64,000 nucleotides of DNA. It comes from Desertimonas sp963772825. GTDB lineage: Bacteria; Actinomycetota; Acidimicrobiia; Acidimicrobiales; Ilumatobacteraceae. This document shows positions 16,271 through 25,800 of this stretch, one piece after another. Position numbers and translations under genes: made by a program. Under the pieces are notes generated by a model, which was not told where the DNA came from, did not search any database, and saw nothing but the letters and a program-made list of their open reading frames with translations. The stretch's first letter is position 1. The number at the start of each line of letters is the position of its first letter. The stretch is from positions 124,001 to 188,000 of the forward strand of contig CAVYYX010000013.1 of NCBI GenBank assembly GCA_963772825.1, read 5' to 3'.

Positions 16271-17106
16271 TTCACTGCTCCCGTGAGCAGCCCCGACACG
16301 AAGTAGCGCTGCAGCAGCAGGTACACGACGACACACGGGAACGATCGAGATCGTGATCCCGGCTTGCAGCATCGACCAGTCCGTGCCCCCGAGCGACGTC
16401 GCCGTGCGGGCGTTGGCGAGGATCAGCGGAAGGGTGAACTTCGACCCGTCGGTCATCATCACGAGGGCGCCGAGGAACTCGTTCCACGACATGATGAACG
16501 CGAACAGGACGACCGTGATGATCGCCGGGACGACGGCCGGGAGGAAGATCCGCCGCAGGATCTGCAGCGAACCGGCGCCGTCGATCATCGCCGCCTCCTC
16601 CAGCTCCCTCGGCACCGCCTCGAAGCTGTTGCGCATGACGTAGAGGCTGAACGGCAGCTGGATCGCCGTGTGCACGATCGCCAGCCCGACCAGCGAGTTG
16701 GTCAGTCCGAGGTCGGAGAACATCAGGAACAACGGGGTCAGCAGCGCCTGGTAGGGGATGATCAGGGCGAGCAGGAGCACGACGAACACCGGCTCCTTGA
16801 ACGGGACCGGGAAGCGGGCCAGGCCGTAGCCGGCGAGCACCGTGAGCACGAGCGTGAACAGCACCGTCAACCCCGCCGTGCCGAGACTGTTGATGAGGTA
16901 GGTCGGCAGCCCGTCCTGGTAGTTCCACAGCCGACGGTAGGCGTCGAGGCTGAACCCGTGGGGCAAGTAGGTCGGCGGGACCTCGGCCGCCTCCTCCGTC
17001 GGCTTCACCGACGCCAGCACCGAGGCGAGCAGCGGCAGCAGCATCACGGTGCACAGCGTCACGCAGCACAGCGCCGACAGGTAGCGGCCCCGTCGCGCGG
17101 CGTCAT
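16267..17106 (-). CDS. Sugar ABC transporter permease, MalG type (frameshifted)
   Basis: Inner-membrane permease of about 280 residues with six predicted membrane segments. The MalG/CUT1-type EAA loop EAAMIDGAGSLQILRRIFLP (about residues 185-204) docks the ATPase. One shift near 17090 joins MTPR to GRYLSALCCV, another near 16340 restores the C-terminus PCVVVYLLLQRYFVSGLLTG. The stop then overlaps the GH127 start (ATGA), and the ATG overlaps the MalF-type gene stop (ATGA). Forms a heterodimer with the product of 17103-17980. Confidence 0.85.
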
Positions 17107-17980
17107 CGCGCGCTCCTCCGGCTCAGCACCATCTGGGTGACCGTGAAGATGAGGATGAACCCGGCGAGCATCAGCGACAGGGCGGCCCCGTAGCCGAGCT
17201 TCAGGAACGGGAAGGTGTTGAGGTAGATGTAGAACACCGAGGTGGCGGTCTGGTTCAGCGGCTGGCCGGCGGTCATCAGGAAGAACTGGTCGAAGGCGAG
17301 CAGTGAGCCGATGACGCTGATCAGGGTGACGAGCAGCACCGTGCGCATCGTCAGCGGCAAGGTCACCCGAATCGTCCGCTGCCAGGCGTTCGCCCCGTCG
17401 ACGAGCGCCGCCTCGTTGACCTCTTTCGGGACGGCCTGGATGGCGGCGACGAACAGGATCATCCCGAACCCGATCACCTTCCACGTGATCGACACGATGA
17501 TCGCCCACAGCGAGGTGTTGGGGTTGACCCCGAGCCACAGGATCGGCTCGTCGATGATCCCGAGGTCCTCGAGGCGGCGTTGATCAGCCCGTAGCGGGGG
17601 CTGAACAGCCAGTACCACAGCAGGCTGGAGGCGCCGAGACCGATCACCACCGGGATGAACACCACGGCGCGGGTGAACCGGCGCACGCCCGTGTTCGTCG
17701 CCAGCAGCAGGGCGAGGAGGTAGCCGCCGATCATCAGGATCGGGGTGAGCAGCACCGTGTACTTCAGCGTGAACCGGAACGCCCCCCAGAACTGGTCGTC
17801 GTCGAGGGCGTCGCGGAAGTTGTCGAGCCCGACGTACTCGGCGGGGACGAGCAGCGACTCGTCGGTCAGCGAGATCCGGAACATGCGCACGAACGGGTAC
17901 ACGGTGAAGGCGAGGACGAAGAGGAGGGCCGGCGCCACGTAGGCGACGCCGGCCAACTTCCGCTTCGTCCTCGCCTGCAT
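17103..17980 (-). CDS. Sugar ABC transporter permease, MalF type (frameshifted near 17577)
   Basis: CUT1-family permease of about 292 residues, six membrane segments. The start LAGVAYVAPALLFVLAFTVYP is typical, and the EAA loop NEAALVDGANAWQRTIRVTLP lies in the second half. One missing base at about 17577, inside GLINAALEDLG, splits the frame; adding it gives exactly 293 codons. It follows the binding-protein gene by 23 bases. No ATPase gene accompanies the permeases, so a shared MsiK-like ATPase elsewhere in the genome is inferred. Confidence 0.87.
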
Positions 17981-18003
17981 CCGAATTCAGGCGCTGCTGC
18001 TGC

Positions 18004-19377
18004 TCAGCCGGTCGTCGCGGGAGCCTCCGCTCCCTCGCAGAAGATCTCCTCCATTTGCGCCTTCGTGTCGGCGATGATCTCCTCGATCGGCTCGTCGGTG
18101 TAGTACACCCGCTGGAGCATCTGCAGCCACGGGCTCTGCGGCGAGTTGATCATCTCGAAGAACTTCAGCGTGAACGGCGTCTGGGCGATCGGCAGCGCCT
18201 GGAGCGTGTCGGCGACGTCCGGGTCGTCGTAGACGGGCTCGACGTCGCTGCGGGTGGGCAGGTTGCCCAGCCCCATGTACACGTTCTCCTGGACCTGGTC
18301 GGAGAGGATGAACTTCATGAACTCGACGGCGTCCTCGAGCCGCTCGGAGCCCTTCGGCACCGTCACGATGTCGCCGCCGGCGAAGGAGGCCGTCTGGCCG
18401 GACTCCAGTCCGGGGAGCAGGGTGACGCCGAGGTCGATGTCGGGGTTCTGCTGCTTCGCCAGGGCGACGTTGAAGTTGCCGGTGCCCATGATCCCGACGT
18501 TGCCCGAGCCGAACACCTTGGCGAAGGTCTCGCCGGTCTCCGCCTGGGCGGCGGGGTCGATGAGACCCTCCTGGTGCATCATCCGCGCCCACTCGAGCAC
18601 GGTCGGGATGCTGTCGCCGACGAGCGCCTCGTCGCCACACTCGGCCGGCTCGATCGTGCCGCCAGACGCCCAGATCAACGGGGCGAAGGTGAAGATGTTG
18701 CACCCGGCGCAGTTGCCCGCCAGGTAGTAGCCGTAGACGCCGTTGTCCGGGTCGTTGATCGCCGCCGCCATGTCGTGGATCTCCTGCAGGTTGGTCGGCG
18801 GCACCTCGGGGTCGAGCCCGGCCTGCTCGAACAGAGCCCTGTTCCAGAACAGCAGCGAGACGTCGGCGTACAGCGGCACGCCGTAGAGCCGATCGTCCCA
18901 CGTGGCAACGGTGCGGTGGCCCTCGACGATGTTGGCGGCCAACGGATCGTCACCGATCAGGTCGGTGATGTCCTCGAGTTGGCCGGCGGACGTGAACTGC
19001 GGGCCGTAGATCAAGTCCAGGCCCATCAGGTCGGGCACGTCGCCGGTGGCGATCCCCCGGGCCAGCTGCGGCACCATCTCGGCGTGCTCGATGTAGGTCA
19101 GGTTGATCTGGCAGTCGGGATAGACCTGGTTCCAGGCGGCGACGAGGGCGTCGACCATCGGGGCGTTGCCGCCGGAGCGCTCCCACATCTCCATCGGGCC
19201 GCCGTCGCAGGTCCCGGTCGCCTCGACATCCCACTCGGTCGGCACGGTCGCCGGCGCCGCCTCCTCCGGCGGTGCCGAGTCGGGTGGTGGCACGGTCGTC
19301 GCCGAGGTCGTGATCCCGCCGGCGATCACGATGCCCGCGCCGAACACGAGCGCCAGTAGTGCACGATGCAATTTCAT
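18004..19377 (-). CDS. Extracellular sugar-binding protein of a CUT1 ABC transporter
   Basis: Protein of 457 residues with a signal peptide (MKLHRALLALVFGAGIVIAGG) and then a Thr/Pro-rich linker. No lipobox cysteine is visible, so it may be secreted or held by the linker region rather than lipid-anchored. The body matches family-1 solute-binding proteins (MWERSGGNAPMVDALVAAW, YGVPLYADVSLLFWNRALFEQAGLD, AGGDIVTVPKGSE). The start is ATG 19377 with a GGGGGAGGGA site immediately upstream. First gene of the uptake operon, divergent from the LacI gene. The neighbouring GH127 suggests arabinofuranosides as the cargo. Confidence 0.9.
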   Translation of the reverse strand: MKLHRALLALVFGAGIVIAGGITTSATTVPPPDSAPPEEAAPATVPTEWDVEATGTCDGGPMEMWERSGGNAPMVDALVAAWNQVYPDCQINLTYIEHAEMVPQLARGIATGDVPDLMGLDLIYGPQFTSAGQLEDITDLIGDDPLAANIVEGHRTVATWDDRLYGVPLYADVSLLFWNRALFEQAGLDPEVPPTNLQEIHDMAAAINDPDNGVYGYYLAGNCAGCNIFTFAPLIWASGGTIEPAECGDEALVGDSIPTVLEWARMMHQEGLIDPAAQAETGETFAKVFGSGNVGIMGTGNFNVALAKQQNPDIDLGVTLLPGLESGQTASFAGGDIVTVPKGSERLEDAVEFMKFILSDQVQENVYMGLGNLPTRSDVEPVYDDPDVADTLQALPIAQTPFTLKFFEMINSPQSPWLQMLQRVYYTDEPIEEIIADTKAQMEEIFCEGAEAPATTG

Positions 19378-19413
19378 TGGTCCCTCCCCCATAGGCGCCA
19401 CTTCGCCAGGACT

Positions 19414-19439
19414 GCAATGCTATGCAGCCATTGCTATGC
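19414..19439. promoter_or_regulatory. Candidate LacI-family operator between the binding protein and lacI genes
   Basis: GCAATG and CATTGC form an inverted repeat spanning 19414-19434, and TGCTATGC occurs twice as a direct repeat 14 bases apart (19418 and 19432). It sits between the divergent sugar operon and the regulator, where autoregulation and operon repression would both be possible. Confidence 0.45.
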
Positions 19440-20510
19440 TGTCAACCGTATGCCGGTTCGGGGGACCTGACGAGCGGGGGCCCGCCGGCTCCCGACCACG
19501 CCGCGACGATGCAGGACATCGCCCGCGCCGCCGGCGTGTCGCAGTCGACCGTCTCGCGGATCCTCAACGACGCCGTCACCACGGTGCCGATCGCCGCCGT
19601 GACACGACAGCGCGTGCTCGACGTCGCCAACCGGCTCGGCTACCGGCCCAACCCGCTCGCCCGTGGTCTGCGCGGGGCGAAGACGATGCTGCTCGGGATC
19701 ATCGTCCGCGAGATCTCCGACCCGTTCTTCGCCCCTGGGGTGGAAGCGGTGTCGACGCGCGCCCGCGAGCGCAACTACAACGTCGTGCTCGGCAGTGCCC
19801 ACGGGCTCGCCGACGAGGCGATCGAGCTGCACGGCCTGCTCGAGACCCGCCACTGCGACGCAATCATCGTGTTCGGCGACATGCGCGACCAGCCGCGGCT
19901 GCTCGACGACCTCGCCGCCGCCACCGTTCCCGTCGTCGCGCTCTGGCAGGGCACCGCCCTCCCCGGAGTCGACACCGTCAACGTCGACAACCGGGTCGGC
20001 GTCCGTCTCGCCGTCGACCATCTCGTCGCGCTCGGCCATCGCCGCTTCGGCTTCATCGGCGGCGGGTCGCACGGCGACCTGCGCGAACGGCGGACGGCGT
20101 TCGTCGAGCGCCTCCGCGAGCTGGGGATGCCACCGGACGATGCCCACGTCGTGCCCGCGGTCAACGACCCGGCTGCCGGCGCCGATGCCTTCGGCGAGCT
20201 GGCGGCGACGCCAGCTCCGCCGACGGCCGTCGTCACGGCGACCGATCTGCTCGCCCTCGGCGCGCTCCACGCCGCCCACAGCCGCGGCATCGCCGTTCCC
20301 GCTCGCGTGTCGATCGTCGGCTTCGACGACATTCCGCTCGCGACGTACACGGCGCCGCCGCTCACCACCGTGCACAACCCGATCACCGAGATGGCGGCGC
20401 TCGCCGTCGATCTCGCCATCGACCATGAGGACGACGGCGCCCGCGACCACGTTCTCATTCCGACGTTCACGGTGCGTGCGTCTGCCGGCCCGGCCCCGAT
20501 GACCGATTGA
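19422..20510 (+). CDS. LacI family transcriptional regulator
   Basis: N-terminal LacI helix-turn-helix (MQDIARAAGVSQSTVSRILN, about residues 30-49 of the open frame), hinge YRPNPLARGLRG, then a periplasmic-binding-protein-like sensor domain ending GFDDIPLATYTAPPLTTV. It probably represses the divergent sugar operon until the sugar binds. The unbroken frame opens at ATG 19422, but that would put the candidate operator inside the coding region. ATG 19450, with one G missing from the GGGGG run just after it, gives a more natural start (MPVRGDLTSGG). ATG 19509 is a minimal alternative. Regulator identity is certain; the start is not. Confidence 0.9.
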   Translation: MQPLLCCQPYAGSGDLTSGGPPAPDHAATMQDIARAAGVSQSTVSRILNDAVTTVPIAAVTRQRVLDVANRLGYRPNPLARGLRGAKTMLLGIIVREISDPFFAPGVEAVSTRARERNYNVVLGSAHGLADEAIELHGLLETRHCDAIIVFGDMRDQPRLLDDLAAATVPVVALWQGTALPGVDTVNVDNRVGVRLAVDHLVALGHRRFGFIGGGSHGDLRERRTAFVERLRELGMPPDDAHVVPAVNDPAAGADAFGELAATPAPPTAVVTATDLLALGALHAAHSRGIAVPARVSIVGFDDIPLATYTAPPLTTVHNPITEMAALAVDLAIDHEDDGARDHVLIPTFTVRASAGPAPMTD

Positions 20511-20651
20511 CAGGAGCACTCGGTCGGGAGAAATCGCCCGTCTGAGGCGATCGGGCGAAGTTCGTCGAGTATTCGACTGACTCCGCGGCGGGCCGTCGAT
20601 ACGGTCGCGGCAGGTCCAGGGGATCCCAGGCAGGATTGAGAGGGGAAGGTC

Positions 20652-21821
20652 GTGTCTCGACTTCGTTTACGCGCTCTGTTCGCTCCCGGACTGACTGCTC
20701 TGCTCTTGACGGTTCTGGCGGTCGCCGATACGGCGGCCGCGGCGGCGACAACGCCCGACGAGACGAGCGCCACGTCATCCCCGTCCGAGTCATCGTCGGC
20801 GGATGCGCTGGACGCTGTGCTCGTTGACGCGCTCGGTGATCGTGACGGCGGGGTCGCCGTGTTGTCGATCCGTGATGGGGAGTCGACAACGGCGGTCATC
20901 GGCGATGCCAACGTCAATGGTGATCCGATCACCGCCGACACGCCGTTCCGAACGGGTGATGTGTCATCGATGTTCATCGCCGCGTTGGTGATGCAACTCG
21001 TCGAGGAGGGCCGCATCGAGCTCGATGAACCGCTGTCGACCTACCTGCCTGACGCTGTGATCGGTGGAGACGTAACCGTCCGCCAGCTCCTCAGCCACCA
21101 GAGCGGACTTCCGCAAATCGACCGCGCGCCAGAACTGCTCGCCGACGCGTTGGCAGATCCGGCACGTGTCTTCACGCCGGATGAGGTGCTCAGCTACCTC
21201 GAGGATTCGTTCGCGAGCCCTCCGGGGCTGCTACGGCAATACGCCGCGGTCAACTTCAACTTGTTGGGTCAGCTGATCGAAGAGATCGAAGGCACCGATC
21301 TCAACACCGTGCTTCGTCAGCGGGTCACCGAACCACTCGGGCTGGAGGTGACCGCCATCGACACCGGCGACGCACCGATCCCGGACGGCCTCGCCGCTGG
21401 TTGGTCAGGGACGCCCGGGATCGAAGGTGACCCCGCCCAGCCCTATGCCTCGTTCGCGTCGAGGTTTTGGCCCGCCGTTGCGTTCTCCACCACCGGTGAG
21501 CTGGCGACGTTCCTGGGCGGTCTGTTCGACGGCGAGCTGGTGTCCGCCGAATCACTCGCCGAGATCACCACCCTCTCACCCGAGGGCTACGGCCTCGGGA
21601 TCGGCGGCTTCGTCGCCCCTGATGGCACGCAGATGTACTACGTCGGCGGGGGCGGGGCTGCACCGTCAGTGACATCATCGCGCACCGACGGCTACGACAG
21701 CACCGCTGTCTACACCCCCGCCACCGGCGACACGTTGGTCGTTCTCACCAACAACGACCAGGTCGACGCAGGGGGCATCGTCGGCCGGATCATCGACGAG
21801 CTGTGGACCGCCAGCCGGTAA
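20652..21821 (+). CDS. Beta-lactamase-fold (class C/serine hydrolase) protein with degenerate active site
   Basis: Secreted protein of 389 residues: signal peptide with hydrophobic core (residues 12-32), Ser/Thr-rich linker, then a beta-lactamase/DD-peptidase-like domain (QLVEEGRIELDEPLSTYLPD, TVRQLLSHQSGLPQ, LLGQLIEEIEG). The usual SxxK motif is DVSS (about residue 110), so both nucleophile and lysine are replaced. The YxN position reads YAA, and the C-terminal HGG-type motif reads VGGGG. All three catalytic motifs are therefore changed, and I infer a non-hydrolytic, binding or structural role. The start is GTG 20652 with a GAGGGGAAGG site. Free-standing, no obvious partner. Confidence 0.85.
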   Translation: MSRLRLRALFAPGLTALLLTVLAVADTAAAAATTPDETSATSSPSESSSADALDAVLVDALGDRDGGVAVLSIRDGESTTAVIGDANVNGDPITADTPFRTGDVSSMFIAALVMQLVEEGRIELDEPLSTYLPDAVIGGDVTVRQLLSHQSGLPQIDRAPELLADALADPARVFTPDEVLSYLEDSFASPPGLLRQYAAVNFNLLGQLIEEIEGTDLNTVLRQRVTEPLGLEVTAIDTGDAPIPDGLAAGWSGTPGIEGDPAQPYASFASRFWPAVAFSTTGELATFLGGLFDGELVSAESLAEITTLSPEGYGLGIGGFVAPDGTQMYYVGGGGAAPSVTSSRTDGYDSTAVYTPATGDTLVVLTNNDQVDAGGIVGRIIDELWTASR

Positions 21822-21870
21822 CGGATCCACGGCGCCTGACGCGCCCCATCGGGCGCACCTGAACGTCGGG

Positions 21871-22415
21871 TCATCTCCCGAGGCGATTGAGCGACGCGAC
21901 CCACAGGTCGCGAACGTCGTCGATGTCGGGCAGCGGCTCGTCCGGCAGGGCGGCGATCGTCAGGCTGACCGTGCTCGCGCCGGCGTCGGGAACGAGATCG
22001 AGCCGGCACCAGCAACGCAGCGGGTCGAGCACGAGTACGTCGAGCTGGTAGGGCGGTTCGTCGACGACGACCTCGCCGATCCACGACGTGACGACAAGGA
22101 GTGCCTCGAAGGCCACCACGGGGAGCGCCTCGATCGACGAACGACGCGATGTCGTGGGCGACACGTCCGGTGGCGGCCGGGCGCCCCGCGCTTTGTGCAG
22201 CGGTGCGCGGCTCTGGGCCGCTCACCGCTCACAGCGAGTTGGGCGAGGGCGATCTCGACCGCCTCGTTGAGCAACCGCATCGCCTCCGCATCGCCACCGT
22301 CGAGATCTGGATGGCTGTGCTTGGCCAGTCGCCGACGGGCGGCGCGGACGTCGTCGGCGTCGGCATCGTCCGACAATCCCAGCAGGCGTAGCGCCTCGGT
22401 CGGCGAGATCACCAC
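21871..22415 (-). CDS. J-domain protein (frameshifted near 22200)
   Basis: About 181 residues. The N-terminus is a J-domain: SPTEALRLLGLSDDADADDVR, RRLAKHSHPDLDGG with the HPD tripeptide, and AMRLLNEA. After a one-base shift near 22200 a second, beta-rich part follows (EALPVVAFEALLVVTSWIGEV, DPLRCWCRLDLVPDAG) that I do not recognise. The HPD motif implies stimulation of an Hsp70 ATPase; the C-terminal part may choose the client. GTG 22415 is the likely start. It diverges from the livH gene. Confidence 0.7.
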
Positions 22416-22477
22416 GACAGTTTGGCCCCGGCCGGCCGTTGGACGAGGACGGCGCGACGTCGTACCCTCTGCGCAAC

Positions 22478-23819
22478 ATGACTTGGGGGAGATCGGGCGG
22501 CGCGTTCCGGCGCGGTGGTGTGCTCATTTTGCTGCTCGCCCCGTTCGCGTTCCTCCTCTTCGGCTCTCGGCTCCGTCGCCGCCCAGGAGGACGACGACGC
22601 TGCTCAGACGCTTCACCTCCGAGTCAACAACGAGTATCTCGGCGAGGACGGCGAAGAGGTCCGCGAAGGAGTCCCGGATGTCCGCATCACCGTGGAGTCC
22701 GAGGCGGGCGAGCCGATCGCCGAGGGCGTCACTGGTGAGGACGGCACCGTCGACATCGGCATCGTCGATCCTGGCACGTACGTGATCTCGATCGACACCG
22801 ACTCGCTACCCGAGGGTTTCGACCGTGGCGGAGGGTGAGGACTCCTTCAGCTCGCGACATCTCCCGCCAACAGTGACATCACGCAGGCGTTCTTCCTCGG
22901 CGAGGACCTGCGCCAGGCGGAGAGCAAGATCAGCCAGCTCCCCCAGACCCTCGCCAACGGGTTCAAGCTGGCGATGATCATCGCCATCACGTCGATCGGA
23001 CTGTCGCTGATCTACGGAACGACCGGCCTGTCGAACTTCGCCCACGGCGAGATGGTGACCCTTGGCGCGTTGGTCGCCTATGGGTTCAACCGCAGCTGGG
23101 CGTCTTGGCCGCTGATCACCGCGGCAATTGCCGCGGTGATCGTCACCGCCATCGCCGGAGGCTTGTTCGAGGTGAGCGTGTGGCGACCGTTGCGGCACCG
23201 CGGCACGAGCCTCACGTCGATGATGATCGTGTCGATCGGCATCGCCTTGGCCGTCCGCCACGTCTACCTCTTCTTGGTCGGCGGCGCCTTCGTGCAATAC
23301 GGGCAGTACACACTGCAGCGCGACCTCTTCGAGATCGGGCCGATCGACTTCGCCCCACGGTCGCTGTGGATCATGGGCATCTCGGGCTTCGTGATCATCG
23401 GCGTCGCCATGTTCCTGCTCCGGGCGCGGTTCGGCAAGGCGATCCGGGCGGTATCGGACAACCCCGACCTGGCATCGTCGAGCGGCATCGATTCCGACCG
23501 GGTGATCCTGCTCGTGTGGGTGCTCGGTGGGGCGCTCGCCGGTCTCGGCGGTGTGATGTACGGCCTCGAGTTCGGCATCAGGTGGGACATGGGCTTCTCA
23601 CTTCTGCTGTTGATGTTCGCGGCGATCACCCTCGGCGGGCTCGGCAACCCGTTCGGCGCCCTCGTCGGTTCCCTGGTGATCGGGATCTTCGTCGAGCTGT
23701 GGACCTGGGTCGTCCCCAACGCCAACGACATGAAGAACGTCGGGGCGCTGCTCGCTCTGATCATCATCCTGCTCATTCGTCCGCAGGGGATCCTCGGCAG
23801 CAAGGAGCGGATCGGATGA
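22478..23819 (+). CDS. livH: Branched-chain amino-acid-type ABC permease LivH with N-terminal beta-sandwich domain (frameshifted)
   Basis: Permease of the LivH family. The canonical part starts near 22900 (LANGFKLAMIIAITSIGLSLIYGTTGLSNFAHGEMV) and continues to GILGSKERIG, with eight or so membrane segments. Ahead of it, in phase once about three single-base shifts (near 22567, 22822, 22848) are corrected, lies a signal-anchor (FRRGGVLILLLAPFAFLLF) and an extracytoplasmic domain of about 90 residues. In that domain VPDVRITVESEAGEPIAEGV and GTVDIGIVDPGTYVISI look like a carboxypeptidase-regulatory or transthyretin-like sandwich. This fusion is unusual for LivH. ATG 22478 follows a TACCCT hexamer by nine bases. 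First gene of livHMGF. Confidence 0.82.
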
Positions 23820-23844
23820 CCGAGCGTAACGAGAGGGTGCGACC

Positions 23845-24840
23845 GTGGACTGGGAGCTGATCTTCTGGAACGCGGTGTACACGTCGATCAACGCGGCGGC
23901 GGCGGCGTACTGCTTGATCGCCGTCGGACTCAACGTGCACGTCGGCTACACCGGGCTGCTCAACTTCGGCCAAGCGGGGTTCGCCGCTGTCGGCGCCTAC
24001 GCCTTCGCCATCCCGATCGCCGAGTACGACTGGCCGTGGTATGCCGCGCTGCCGGTAGTGCTCGTCGCCTCGATCGCCCTGTCGTTGCTCCTCGGGCTGC
24101 CGACACTACGCCTGCGCGCCGACTACTTGGCGATCGTCACGATCGCCGCCGCCGAGATCATCCGTTACTTCGTCAACACGACACGGTTCACGTGGCTCAC
24201 CGGCGGCAGCGACGGCAAACAGGGCTGGACCGGCTTCTTCCAGGACCTCAACCCCTGGGTCAACGACGACCGTTTCAGGCTCGGGAGACAACCCTTCGAC
24301 GGCTACCGACTGTTCATGATGGTCCTCGGCTGGTCGCTCGTCGCCGTGATCAGCCTGCTCGTGTGGGCGTTGATGCGCAGCCCATGGGGGCGCGTCCTGA
24401 AGAGCATCCGTGAGGACGAGGACGCCGCTCGTGCGCTCGGCAAGAACGTCGTGTGGTTCAAGATGCAGAGCCTCGTGCTCGGCGGGCTCATCGGGTCGCT
24501 CGGCGGAGTGATGTTCGCCGCCCAGACGCAGGCAGCAACGCCGGGCCAGTACGCCACCAACCTCACGTTCTTCGCCTTTACGATCATCATCATCGGCGGG
24601 CTCGGCCGGGTGAAAGGACCGATCATCGGGACGGTCATCTTCTTCTTCGTGATCCAGTTCGTCGACAACGTGCTGAACCAGGCGACACGCAACGACAAGC
24701 TCCCCGGCTGGCTCGTCGACACGAGCAACTACAGCCAGGTCAAGTTCATCATTGCCGGCGTCGTGCTCGCCTTGCTCGTGGTATTCCGGCCGCAAGGCAT
24801 CTTCGGCGACCGCAGGGAGCAGGTCTTCGATGTCCGCTGA
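23845..24840 (+). CDS. livM: Branched-chain amino-acid-type ABC permease LivM
   Basis: Protein of 331 residues, LivM family inner-membrane permease. Characteristic LNVHVGYTGLLNFGQAGFAAVGAYA near residues 28-52 and the EAA-like cytoplasmic loop SIREDEDAARALGKNV before GGLIGSLGGVMFA. The C-terminus FRPQGIFGDRREQ is typical. GTG 23845 has a GAGAGGG site upstream. It follows livH by 25 bases and overlaps livG by 11. It pairs with LivH to form the channel. Confidence 0.94.
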   Translation: MDWELIFWNAVYTSINAAAAAYCLIAVGLNVHVGYTGLLNFGQAGFAAVGAYAFAIPIAEYDWPWYAALPVVLVASIALSLLLGLPTLRLRADYLAIVTIAAAEIIRYFVNTTRFTWLTGGSDGKQGWTGFFQDLNPWVNDDRFRLGRQPFDGYRLFMMVLGWSLVAVISLLVWALMRSPWGRVLKSIREDEDAARALGKNVVWFKMQSLVLGGLIGSLGGVMFAAQTQAATPGQYATNLTFFAFTIIIIGGLGRVKGPIIGTVIFFFVIQFVDNVLNQATRNDKLPGWLVDTSNYSQVKFIIAGVVLALLVVFRPQGIFGDRREQVFDVR

Positions 24841-25800
24841 CCTCGTGCCGACGGAGATCGGCAACGTCCCGGACGCGCAGCCTGGCGCCGCCAAGGCCGA
24901 CCCGATCCTCGTCGTCGATTCGGTGCGCCGGGCGTTCGGCGGTCTCGTCGCCGTCGACGTCGACCACGCCGAGGTGCAACGCAACGAGATCACCGCGCTG
25001 ATCGGCCCGAACGGTGCCGGCAAGACGACGTTCTTCAATCTGCTGACCGGTTTCGACGACGCCAACCACGGGCAGTGGTCGTTCGACGGCGTGCCGGTCG
25101 CCGGCCGTGCGCCCCACAAGCTGGCCCGCCTCGGCATGGTGCGCACGTTCCAGCTGACCAAGGCACTCGCCCGTCTCTCGGTGATGCAGAACATGCGCCT
25201 CGGGGCCACCGGCCAGCTGGGCGAACGGGTGTGGGCGGCGCCGTGGTGGTTCCCGTGGGCCAACCAGGAGCGCGACAACACCGCGCGTGCCGACGAGCTA
25301 CTCGAACGCTTCCGGCTCGATCACATGCGCGACGAGTTCGCCGGCAACCTCTCCGGGGGCCAGCGCAAACTGCTGGAGATGGCCCGCGCCTTGATGACCG
25401 ACCCCAGGCTGATCATGCTCGACGAGCCGATGGCCGGCGTCAACCCGGCGCTCAAGCAGAGCCTGCTCAACCACATCCACCAGCTCAAGGCCGAGGGGCG
25501 GACCGTGCTCTTCGTCGAGCACGACATGGACATGGTCCACGAGATCAGCGACTGGGTCCTCGTGATGGCCGAGGGCCGGCTGATCGCCGAGGGGACGGCG
25601 TCGCAGATCTCCGGCAACCAGGCGGTCATCGACGCCTACCTCGGCGCCCACCACGACGTCGACATCGGGGCGATGGACGAGCAAACGGCGATCGAGCGAG
25701 CTCGGTCTCGACGCCGACGAGCTCGGCGTCGACACGATCCAACAGATCGCCGAGGCCCACCAGGACGACTGGGTGGGCGACCGAGGAGCCGACCGAATGA
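24830..25800 (+). CDS. livG: ABC transporter ATP-binding protein LivG (C-terminus frameshifted)
   Basis: ATPase of the transporter. Walker A GPNGAGKTT (about residue 60), Q-loop TFQLTKAL, signature LSGGQRKL, Walker B LIMLDEPMAGVNP and the H-loop VEHDMDM are all intact. The start ATG 24830 is inside the end of livM, with AGGGAG upstream. After DIGAMDEQTAIE the frame must shift near 25695 to read LGLDADELGVDTIQQIAEAHQ. A second shift near 25770 then reaches the TGA at 25800, which overlaps the livF ATG. The extended C-terminus (about 35 residues) is longer than in E. coli LivG. Confidence 0.9.
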
